A stretch of DNA of 15,872 nucleotides from PVC group bacterium (GTDB taxonomy: Bacteria; Verrucomicrobiota; Kiritimatiellia; UBA8416). Shown here in pieces: positions 7,317 to 13,839 of this stretch. Within the stretch, counting starts at the first letter, position 1, and every line of letters begins with the position of its first letter. The stretch spans positions 1-15,872 of the forward strand of contig PWYP01000043.1 of NCBI GenBank assembly GCA_003567805.1, read 5' to 3'. The notes under the pieces are model-generated. The model made no database searches, had not been told where the DNA came from, and was given only the letters and a program-made list of their open reading frames with translations. The position numbers and the translations under genes are program-made.

Positions 7317-7862
7317 ATGCTATCTATGGCAAAAAATCTTCGCGTAGCCATTCTGGCAAAGACTAGGAAGCATGGGCGATTCGTGCTAGCTATATTGATC
7401 GGGACCTTTTTCTGGGCTGTTTGGAATGAATCCGTGTCTCCGTCTACCTTACTTGTGGGCACGGCTCTTTCATGGCTGTCCATCACCATTACCAATCGAT
7501 ATCTCTTGCGGGAACGGTATGAGGATATATTTCGGATCCAACCCTTGCGACTGCTTCGATATGTTGGCGTTTTGATTCTGGCTATTTTCGAGTCAGGCAT
7601 TCATGCCATGTACATCACCATCACGGGACGCATTGATGTCCACATCTTAGAACTACCCACCAAACTGCAAAACCCATTTCATGGTGTATTAGTGGCCAAT
7701 GCCATCACTTTGACACCAGGCACGGTAACAGTCGACCACCAGCCAGGATCTTTCAAAGTAATCTGGATCGAGTCGGTTACCCACAATATCGAGGAGGCCA
7801 GTGACATGATCAAGGGACGGTTTGAAAGGGTACTAGAGCCGATGCAGGGGCAAAAGGCATGA
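7317..7862 (+). CDS. mnhE: Na+/H+ antiporter subunit MrpE/MnhE (MbhA-like)
   Basis: First gene of the multisubunit cation/proton antiporter. The 181-residue protein has hydrophobic segments at about residues 22-40, 42-60 and 83-103, followed by a soluble C-terminal domain. The signature NAITLTPGTVTVD lies at about 127-139, which is diagnostic of the MnhE family; length is a little above the usual 160. It is not thought to carry the ion path itself but is needed for complex assembly in characterised Mrp systems. The start ATG 7317 is preceded by AAGGTGA at an 8-base spacing, and a second ATG three codons later is too far from it. The last bases form an ATGA overlap with mnhF. Confidence 0.93.
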   Translation: MLSMAKNLRVAILAKTRKHGRFVLAILIGTFFWAVWNESVSPSTLLVGTALSWLSITITNRYLLRERYEDIFRIQPLRLLRYVGVLILAIFESGIHAMYITITGRIDVHILELPTKLQNPFHGVLVANAITLTPGTVTVDHQPGSFKVIWIESVTHNIEEASDMIKGRFERVLEPMQGQKA

Positions 7863-8119
7863 ATTACTGGGAAATCACAACCATATTAATTGCCGCATCT
7901 GCAATTGGCAGCTTAATCCGCGTTATTATCGGTCCAACAGTGTGGGATCGTATGCTGGGCCTGGGACTCACTACGAGCAAAGTTACCCTTGCGATTATGC
8001 TGGCTTCTTTCATCCACGAAGAAACCTTTCTGCTCGATCTGGCAATGCTCTTCTCCATGCTAGGATTTCTGGTTACCGTACTCCTGGCGCGTTTCGTAGA
8101 ACGGAAAGGGGTGCTGTAG
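7859..8119 (+). CDS. mnhF: Na+/H+ antiporter subunit MrpF/MnhF (MbhB-like)
   Basis: An 86-residue membrane protein with three predicted helices (about residues 4-23, 34-53, 59-79). The motif RVIIGPTVWDRMLGLGL matches the conserved RxxxGPTxxDRxxal of MnhF/MrpF. In the Mrp complex this small subunit packs beside MrpE and MrpG. It overlaps mnhE by ATGA and is followed one base after its stop by the ATG of mnhG, so the three are tightly coupled. Length and topology are as usual for the family. Confidence 0.93.
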   Translation: MNYWEITTILIAASAIGSLIRVIIGPTVWDRMLGLGLTTSKVTLAIMLASFIHEETFLLDLAMLFSMLGFLVTVLLARFVERKGVL

Positions 8120-8120
8120 C

Positions 8121-8459
8121 ATGCTAAGTGCACTCCAGACCGCCATCGGGTACGCGCTGATTGTTCTCGGTATTTTCATTACCGGATTTGGCGTTTTCGC
8201 AGTGCTAACCCTACAAAGTTTTTATGCCCGTATCGTCGTCACCTCCAAGGTTGAGGCTATGGGATTTGTTACAATCACTCTTGGTGCCATGATTCTGGCA
8301 GGCCCCAGCATCTCTTTTCTCAAACTCACCATGATTCTGCTTTTTGAGCTTCTGACTGTGGCGGTAAGCGCACATGCAATTGCCCGCTCCGCTTGGAGCA
8401 GTGGTTATCATCTTCCAAAGTCTAAAATTACCAGCCAGGAGAATGAACCACATGATTGA
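8121..8459 (+). CDS. mnhG: Na+/H+ antiporter subunit MrpG/MnhG (MbhC-like), divergent
   Basis: A 112-residue protein with three membrane segments (about 9-30, 46-65, 68-90) and a short polar tail. It is placed in MnhG by position between F and the MbhD-like gene, by length, and by the pattern FAVLTLQSFYARIVVTSKVEAMGFVT after TM1. This corresponds to the usual RFPDxYTRLHAATKADTLG, but the PD and the His of RLH are not kept. AAAGGGG precedes the ATG by about 9 bases. The end overlaps the next gene by 8 bases. Confidence 0.85.
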   Translation: MLSALQTAIGYALIVLGIFITGFGVFAVLTLQSFYARIVVTSKVEAMGFVTITLGAMILAGPSISFLKLTMILLFELLTVAVSAHAIARSAWSSGYHLPKSKITSQENEPHD

Positions 8460-9033
8460 TAGTGCCATTCTCGTAACCATGTGTACATTTGCCTTACTGG
8501 CGATTCAAGCACGCCTGCTGCGCAATGCCATCATTCATCTCGCCGTGTTATCCGTGCTCGCAGCTTTTCTCTATATGCGGATCGCGGCGCCCGAATTGGC
8601 AATTGCCGAAGCTGTCATCGGAAGCGGATTGGTAACCTTGCTGTATCTTGCAGCACTCAAAAGAAATCGCGTATACACAATCGGTGTTGTGGGAGATCAA
8701 AATGCCAGACACCTTGCAGATCCTTATATGCACCACCTGATGCGAACCCACGCGCTACGTGAAATTCGTGAATTTTTCCTTATTCGGGAGTATCAATTGC
8801 AAATTGTATTTGTGCCCGAAGCGCTTGACGAAGCTCTGCGAAATGATGCCTATGACTTAATCCTCCAAGAGGATAATAACAGCGACATTATTGCTTATAC
8901 GGATGATGAAAGTTATATCATGATGGAATTGGAAATGCTGATTCAAATGCGGGGCGCGCATTCAGGGCTGCGTTTTGAAAGATATCAGCAAGCAACCCCC
9001 GAAATGGAACTGATAGATACTGCGGGTATCTAA
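8452..9033 (+). CDS. MbhD-like antiporter subunit (DUF4040) with a soluble C-terminal domain
   Basis: A 193-residue protein. Residues about 1-85 are three hydrophobic helices with the DUF4040/MbhD pattern (LRNAIIHLAVLSVLAAFLYM, then APELAIAEAVIGSGLVTLLY); in ordinary Mrp this segment is part of the C-terminus of the large MrpA. The remaining ~105 residues are polar, contain mixed strand and helix features (for example EFFLIREYQLQIVFVPEALDEAL), have no membrane segment, and match no domain I can name. I chose ATG 8452 because AGGAG at 8437-8441 is 10 bases upstream; the ATG at 8443 sits directly on the SD and ATG 8374 lies deep inside mnhG. The pattern APELA-x3-A fits the usual APDLAxTEA. The C-terminal part may be cytosolic and regulatory, which is inference. 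Confidence 0.8.
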   Translation: MIDSAILVTMCTFALLAIQARLLRNAIIHLAVLSVLAAFLYMRIAAPELAIAEAVIGSGLVTLLYLAALKRNRVYTIGVVGDQNARHLADPYMHHLMRTHALREIREFFLIREYQLQIVFVPEALDEALRNDAYDLILQEDNNSDIIAYTDDESYIMMELEMLIQMRGAHSGLRFERYQQATPEMELIDTAGI

Positions 9034-9053
9034 CGAATACGGAGAAAACGATT

Positions 9054-9359
9054 ATGCGTGTGGGAATGTCTGCCATTTTGGTACTAGCAGCTTTTCTTGC
9101 TGTGCTTCTCTTGCAGACACATCACGGGGAAAGCCAGCACCCCATGCTTTATGAAAGCATTACCTCCCAATTCGAGCAGGATACTGCTTCACAAAATGCG
9201 ATTGCTGCCATTCTGCTAAATTACAGAATGTACGACACCATGTTCGAAGCATTGATTCTGTTAACCGCTATTATCGGTATGCAACAGTTCCTTCCCCGGA
9301 AAGTTGATATGGAGGGCGGCGACAAAGCCTTTGCAGAGGAGGAAAACCATGAAGAATGA
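9054..9359 (+). CDS. MbhE-like antiporter subunit (equivalent to the far C-terminus of MrpA)
   Basis: A 101-residue protein with an N-terminal membrane helix (about 5-22), an extracytoplasmic loop, and a second helix (about 63-80). The stretch NAIAAILLNYRMYDTMFEALILLTAIIG is the conserved NxVTxILlDYRgfDTlgEixVLltA block of MbhE and MrpA C-termini, with Arg, Asp and Glu retained. GGAG lies 9 bases before ATG 9054. Together with the preceding gene it represents the MrpA C-terminal portion split into two polypeptides, as in archaeal Mbh. Its end overlaps mnhB by 11 bases. Confidence 0.85.
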   Translation: MRVGMSAILVLAAFLAVLLLQTHHGESQHPMLYESITSQFEQDTASQNAIAAILLNYRMYDTMFEALILLTAIIGMQQFLPRKVDMEGGDKAFAEEENHEE

Positions 9360-9768
9360 AACCATTACAGCAGACTCTATCATTCTGCAACTTGCTATTG
9401 GATTGCTCTTTCCCTTCATGCTGCTATTTGGATTCTACATTATTTTAAATGGACACTATACCCCCGGCGGCGGTTTTCAGGGCGGCGGAATTCTCGCATC
9501 ACTCTTTATTGCCCGCTACATTATCTTTCCTGTTGAAGATACCGATAGCGAGAAACTTCACACGATACAACGAATATTCCTTTCTGCCATTTTGCTTGTG
9601 CCCCTCTGCCTGCTCTTTACCGGTGTGCTCGCACAATACCCGGCCATGCAGAAACATTATCTGACGCTCATGGATATTCTCATCGGTGTACAAGTCGGGT
9701 TTGGTCTGGGCGTTGCCGTACTGCGATTCGCATTTTTTCAAGGGAGTGGACAAACATGGCATTTATAA
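9349..9768 (+). CDS. mnhB: Na+/H+ antiporter subunit MrpB/MnhB (MbhF-like)
   Basis: A 139-residue membrane protein with four predicted helices. The diagnostic NGHYTPGGGFQGGGILAS (about residues 33-50) follows the first helix, matching the HGxxxPGGGFQGG hallmark of MnhB. I start it at ATG 9349, with GAGGAGG about 7 bases upstream, rather than at ATG 9304, which would add 15 polar residues inside the previous gene without an SD. Its 3' end overlaps mnhC by 13 bases, in keeping with the translational coupling seen throughout this operon. Confidence 0.93.
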   Translation: MKNETITADSIILQLAIGLLFPFMLLFGFYIILNGHYTPGGGFQGGGILASLFIARYIIFPVEDTDSEKLHTIQRIFLSAILLVPLCLLFTGVLAQYPAMQKHYLTLMDILIGVQVGFGLGVAVLRFAFFQGSGQTWHL

Positions 9769-10109
9769 CCGCACTCAGCATTTCGGATCTAGCAATTGCC
9801 TTGTTTTTTATTGGCCTGTTTGGGGCCATGACCCAGCGTAATATTATGAAAACCATCATGTCGGTGGGAATTATGGATATGGGCGCCATCGTATATTTTG
9901 CCATGGCCAATCTACCCCAAAACGCACGTCCCCCTATTAAAGGTGCCCCCGTGGAAGTCATGGCTGATCCTGTTCCCCAAGCCCTCATGATCACGGCAAT
10001 TGTGATTGGCGTATCCGTTATCGCCATGTGCCTTGCAATGTATATGCGGGTTGCCTATCGCTACCGCACAGCCGAGTGGAACATCCTGACCAGCCGCGTG
10101 GAAAAGTAA
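9756..10109 (+). CDS. mnhC: Na+/H+ antiporter subunit MrpC/MnhC (MbhG-like, NuoK homologue)
   Basis: A 117-residue protein with three helices (about 7-25, 32-52, 76-98), homologous to NuoK of complex I. The motif ADPVPQALMITAIVIGVSV (about 70-88) is the conserved DPLPQALVLTAIVIG of MnhC. GLFGAMTQRNIMKTIMSVGIM corresponds to the first conserved block. A GGGAG about 10 bases upstream supports ATG 9756. One base separates its stop from the mnhD ATG. Confidence 0.94.
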   Translation: MAFITALSISDLAIALFFIGLFGAMTQRNIMKTIMSVGIMDMGAIVYFAMANLPQNARPPIKGAPVEVMADPVPQALMITAIVIGVSVIAMCLAMYMRVAYRYRTAEWNILTSRVEK

Positions 10110-10110
10110 C

Positions 10111-11769
10111 ATGCCTTTATCATCCATATTATATCTGATCGTGTTATTACCCGTCACATGTGCTGCCGTTGGATACTTTCTGCCGCAAAAGCGCTACCAC
10201 CAATGTATGATTCTGGCCAATCTGGCCGTAACGGGCATGGCAGCCTTGCTGTTTTATACGGTCCGAGGCAATGAGCCTATCGAACACTTCATGGCAGGTT
10301 GGCCCGAAGGAATTGCCATACGGCTTGTAGCAGATGGTCTCTCCGCCCCACTGGTCATGCTCGGTGCCATCTTCTGCACTGGCACACTGCTTTTCAGCAC
10401 ACGCGCAGACTATCTCGACAAAACCTTTCTGTTTTTGTTCATGAGTCTGGAATCCGCCCTGCTTGGTGTTTTTCTCAGTGCAGACCTTTTCAACATCTAC
10501 GTACTGGTTGAACTCAGCATGCTCATTGTGGCCATCCTGATTATGTACAAACAGGACAAACAATCCGTATATGACGCCATGCTCTACCTGATGATGAACT
10601 TCATCGCTATGGCCTTTATGCTACTTGGATTAGGCTTTATCTACCGCATCACCGGGGTACTCGACCTGTATTTGATGCAAGATCGCATTGAACTACTCGA
10701 ATCCCCACAATCGGTTATGCTCCCCTTTGCCATGATCATGACTGCCATCGCACTCAAGGCCGCCATGTTCCCCCTATTCAGTTGGTTACCACGTGCACAT
10801 GGTGCGCCTAGTGCCCCTGCAATCGTATCTGCCGTACTTTCCGGCGTACAGGTCAAGACGGGCGTATATCTGTTGATCCGGGTAAGCAATATCTTTGCAT
10901 CGCAGCTGGATGCCTCCACCTTCTTTCTCGTACTAGGCTTTATTACCTCCGTGGTGGGATTCCTGCTCGCGATCTGCCAAAAGGATATCAAACTGATTCT
11001 CGCCTATCACACCGTCAGTCAAATGGGATTAATTGTCATGGGTATCAACCTGGGCTCCGAAACAGCCTTCTATGGTGGCCTCTACCACATCATCAATCAT
11101 GCCTTGTTCAAGGGACTGCTCTTCTTAACTGCCGGAACCATTATCGAATCCTACCATCATCGATCATACGCCGAAATTCGCGGAGTCATGCGCACCATGC
11201 CTGCAATTGGCATAGGAACCCTCGCAGGGATGCTCGGCATTACCGGCGCCCCATTCTTTAACGGTAGTATATCCAAATATTTCATATCCGATGGTCTGCA
11301 AGGAGACTGGGGCGGTATTGCCATGTTTATCATCAACCTCGGCACGACGCTCAGCTTCGTAAAATACTCTGTCATCCTCTTCGGGAAACCGGCCCGAAAA
11401 ATCGCATGTCCGCGCGACCCTTGGGTAGCCTCCGTCTCGCTGGCTTTTGGACTAGCCTGTTTACTAGGAGGACTGCTGGGTGGCCCCGCCGTATACTGGT
11501 TGTTCGGGCCTAACCTGCAAGCCGCCGGTGCTTTATCTCTTCAGAAACTCGCAGGGTTTGGGGTCACACTAGGCATCGCCATCCTTGCATACTTTTATGT
11601 GGTAAACCGCATCGGCACCGTACTTATGAGTGTTCGTACCAACCGTTTTACCTTTAACCAACTTACCGTTATGCTGACACTCTTTTTCGTGATTCTCCTG
11701 TCCTTCCTATGGCTCTATGGCAGTGACGCCAGCCCCGTTTTGATTGACGCCATCGTACCAAACCCGTAG
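10111..11769 (+). CDS. mnhD: Na+/H+ antiporter subunit MrpD/MnhD (MbhH-like), proton-translocating NuoM/NuoN-type
   Basis: The only large antiporter subunit in the window: 552 residues, about 14 or more membrane helices, with the Proton_antipo_M domain over about 120-410. Key charged residues of the family are present: Glu134 in FNIYVLVELSML (TM5), Lys216 in ALKAAMFPLFSWLPRAH (TM7), Lys in GVQVKTGVYLLIR (TM8) and His300 in LAYHTVSQMG. These form the proton path through complex I-like antiporters. It is about 50 residues longer than usual MnhD; the extra part is at the C-terminus, with two hydrophobic stretches (about 470-490, 510-535). No NuoL-like MrpA N-terminal domain is encoded here. The SD is weak, but the start lies one base after mnhC and agrees with family N-termini. 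Confidence 0.94.
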   Translation: MPLSSILYLIVLLPVTCAAVGYFLPQKRYHQCMILANLAVTGMAALLFYTVRGNEPIEHFMAGWPEGIAIRLVADGLSAPLVMLGAIFCTGTLLFSTRADYLDKTFLFLFMSLESALLGVFLSADLFNIYVLVELSMLIVAILIMYKQDKQSVYDAMLYLMMNFIAMAFMLLGLGFIYRITGVLDLYLMQDRIELLESPQSVMLPFAMIMTAIALKAAMFPLFSWLPRAHGAPSAPAIVSAVLSGVQVKTGVYLLIRVSNIFASQLDASTFFLVLGFITSVVGFLLAICQKDIKLILAYHTVSQMGLIVMGINLGSETAFYGGLYHIINHALFKGLLFLTAGTIIESYHHRSYAEIRGVMRTMPAIGIGTLAGMLGITGAPFFNGSISKYFISDGLQGDWGGIAMFIINLGTTLSFVKYSVILFGKPARKIACPRDPWVASVSLAFGLACLLGGLLGGPAVYWLFGPNLQAAGALSLQKLAGFGVTLGIAILAYFYVVNRIGTVLMSVRTNRFTFNQLTVMLTLFFVILLSFLWLYGSDASPVLIDAIVPNP

Positions 11770-11814
11770 CCTTGGCGCGGTACGGAATAACGAAACGAGA
11801 GAGGAAAAGCAAAC

Positions 11815-12291
11815 ATGCCCAAAGCCGAGACAACCTTTCGTCCCATTGGCGACTCAGACAAGAAAATGCATGGAAATACAGCTGTACTCATTAGCGGATT
11901 TTCTGCGGATGAACAGTCCATGCTTCACAAGAACCTGACCGAGTGGGGTATGGAAGATGTATCTCTGGTTGTCATCGCTGCTGATACGCTGCAACTCACG
12001 CTGGAACAAGCAACCGCACTGCCAGACAAAACCAACCTGGGGCAAACGGCAGAATTGCCACGAGCCGTTGTGATGTCAGGACTGCAAGAGCGCCAGCTCA
12101 ATACACTGATGCGGGGTTATCGTGAATTGGAAATGGCACGCCCCTTGTGGGCCTCTGTTACGGCTCACTCCGAAAAATGGACGGTTAAGTATTTACTGGT
12201 AGAACTATTGAAAGAGCGCGAAGCCATGCGTGAAGCCATGGAGGCCGAAAAGGCGCGTAAAGAACAAACCGCAGACACGCCCACGCCATGA
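11815..12291 (+). CDS. DUF3783-like protein of unknown function
   Basis: A 158-residue soluble protein. The section NTAVLISGFSADEQSMLHKNLTEWG (about 23-47) and the later RPLWASVTAHSEKWTVKYLLVELLKERE (about 114-141) resemble the two halves of DUF3783: a VLIxGFsxxE start, and an AxVTxxNxxWTlxeLlxEL end. An insert of about 40 residues separates them. The last 20 residues are a charged, helical Glu/Lys/Ala tail. It is 45 bases after mnhD with GAGAGG upstream of ATG 11815 and no terminator between, so it is probably on the antiporter transcript. The ATGA overlap with the following acetyltransferase gene suggests coupling. No biochemical role can be assigned; a regulatory link with the antiporter is only a guess from position. 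Confidence 0.75.
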   Translation: MPKAETTFRPIGDSDKKMHGNTAVLISGFSADEQSMLHKNLTEWGMEDVSLVVIAADTLQLTLEQATALPDKTNLGQTAELPRAVVMSGLQERQLNTLMRGYRELEMARPLWASVTAHSEKWTVKYLLVELLKEREAMREAMEAEKARKEQTADTPTP

Positions 12292-12827
12292 ATGCAGCTG
12301 TAAACGCCGCTGCCAGGATAACGTTCGAGTCTGTGACAACTCCTGCACAAATACAGGCGGTGGCCGATCTGGCAGCACCGATCTGGCGCGAGCAATTCAC
12401 CCCCATTATTGGTTCGGCACAAGTAGCCTACATGCTCCAAGCCTGGCAATCGCCATCTGCCATCGCACAGCAAATGCAGGAAGGCGCGCACTATTTCCTG
12501 ACTCGTTTACCAGAGGCATATATTGGATATTTTTCATGGACCCCGGACACAGCAACATCTGGAAAAATATCCAAATTCTATCTTTTGCACACATATCATG
12601 GTAAAGGATATGCACAGGCCATGATGCAATTCCTCGAAAAAGAGGCGATTCAGAAACATATATCGATATTGTGGCTGCGGGTGAATCGACATAACCACAA
12701 AGCCATACGATTTTATCACAAAAGCGGATTTCATATCGTACGCGATATTTATGAAGAGATCGCCCCCGGCTATTATCTGGATGACCATATAATGGAAAAA
12801 TGTTTACAGCACGGCTCATCAGCATGA
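12288..12827 (+). CDS. GNAT-family N-acetyltransferase
   Basis: A 179-residue acyl-CoA-dependent acetyltransferase of the GNAT superfamily. Motif A is visible at about 92-118: KISKFYLLHTYHGKGYAQAM, where HGKGYA is the pyrophosphate-binding Q/RxxGxG/A loop. Motif B is WLRVNRHNHKAIRFYHKSGF (about 128-147), the usual LxVxxxNxxAxxfYxkxGF. The acceptor substrate cannot be read from sequence; the architecture looks like small-molecule or RimI-like members. Its ATG overlaps the stop of the DUF3783-like gene by ATGA and there is no own SD, so it depends on translational coupling. Confidence 0.88.
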   Translation: MNAAVNAAARITFESVTTPAQIQAVADLAAPIWREQFTPIIGSAQVAYMLQAWQSPSAIAQQMQEGAHYFLTRLPEAYIGYFSWTPDTATSGKISKFYLLHTYHGKGYAQAMMQFLEKEAIQKHISILWLRVNRHNHKAIRFYHKSGFHIVRDIYEEIAPGYYLDDHIMEKCLQHGSSA

Positions 12828-13831
12828 CAAAAACAACGCCAGCATGGTTTGAACAGAAAACGCAAGATATCTGGCAATGCACCCTTTGCCCCCATCAATG
12901 CAGATTGCGTGAGGGGACCACTGGAATATGTCGGATCCGTGGCGTCCGGGATGGAACACCGTTTGATGCGAGTTATGGAAACGTATCCGCCGCACAACTC
13001 GACCCCATTGAAAAAAAGCCCTTATATCATTTTTTGCCCGGTAGTCTGGTCTATAGTATCGGGGGGTACGGATGCAACTTCCGTTGCGCGTTCTGCCAGA
13101 ATTGGCATATTGCCCAATGCCACCAGGTTGCATTACAGCGCCACAGCCCAGCTGACATCGTAAAAGCAGCAAAACAGACTCGTGCTGCCGGCATCGCTTA
13201 CACCTATAACGAACCCATCATCAGCCATACATTCGTATCAGACGTTGCTGCATTAGCGCATCGAGCCGGGCTGTGTAATATCCTGGTAACCAATGGTTAC
13301 ATCCAAGAAGCTCCGGCTCAGGCATTACTCCCGTTGATGGACGCTATAAATCTGGACATCAAAAGTATGGACGACCAGTTTTACCGTCAGCATTGTGGCG
13401 GACATCTCCAACCGGTACTCGCTTTTGCCAAACAAACGTATGCTGCCACCGTTCATCTGGAAATCACGAATCTGATCATACCAAGCCTGAATGATCAGCC
13501 CCCCTTAATCGAAGAGCTCGCCCGCTGGATTGCACAAGAGCTCTCCCCCAACACCGTTCTACATCTTTCCGCCTACCACCCCGCTTACGAAATGGACCTG
13601 CCCTCTACGAGCATCAAAACCGTACGCAACGCCCGAGTGCTGGCACGACGATACCTGCAGCATGTCTATTGCGGGAACATACCGGATGCATCCGACACAC
13701 AAAACACCCTTTGTCCTACATGTGGAAGTTTCCTGATCACGCGCCAGAACGGGCAAACAAATATAGTTGGGTTGATGCCGCAAGCAACATGCCGGCAATG
13801 CGGAGAGCATACCGACATCCGCTTATGCTGA
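12824..13831 (+). CDS. amrS: AmrS-type radical SAM enzyme (AmmeMemoRadiSam system)
   Basis: A 335-residue radical SAM protein related to pyruvate-formate-lyase activating enzymes. The cluster-binding triad is CNFRCAFC (Cys84, Cys88, Cys91). An N-terminal Cys-rich segment, CTLCPHQCRLREGTTGICRIRG (C19, C22, C26, C36), precedes it, followed by YGNVSAAQLDPIEKKPLYHF and SIGGYGCNF, all hallmarks of the AmrS family. TYNEP and NGYIQ follow in the barrel, and the C-terminus carries two CxxC pairs (CPTC, CRQC), probably a zinc ribbon. The partner proteins Memo and AMMECR1 are not in the window; the family's substrate is not established as far as I know. ATG 12824 is chosen for the ATGA overlap with the upstream stop; ATG 12800 in the same frame is possible. 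It converges on the next gene with only 8 bases between stops. Confidence 0.87.
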   Translation: MTKTTPAWFEQKTQDIWQCTLCPHQCRLREGTTGICRIRGVRDGTPFDASYGNVSAAQLDPIEKKPLYHFLPGSLVYSIGGYGCNFRCAFCQNWHIAQCHQVALQRHSPADIVKAAKQTRAAGIAYTYNEPIISHTFVSDVAALAHRAGLCNILVTNGYIQEAPAQALLPLMDAINLDIKSMDDQFYRQHCGGHLQPVLAFAKQTYAATVHLEITNLIIPSLNDQPPLIEELARWIAQELSPNTVLHLSAYHPAYEMDLPSTSIKTVRNARVLARRYLQHVYCGNIPDASDTQNTLCPTCGSFLITRQNGQTNIVGLMPQATCRQCGEHTDIRLC

Positions 13832-13839
13832 AATCCGGG

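Noticed and set aside
7253..7600. Minus-strand frame of 115 residues overlapping mnhE
   Set aside because: Antisense to a confidently identified antiporter subunit and crosses the mapped leader; no SD or domain.
12406..12882. Minus-strand frame of 158 residues across the GNAT/AmrS junction
   Set aside because: Both plus-strand genes covering it have clear family motifs, and the minus frame has none.
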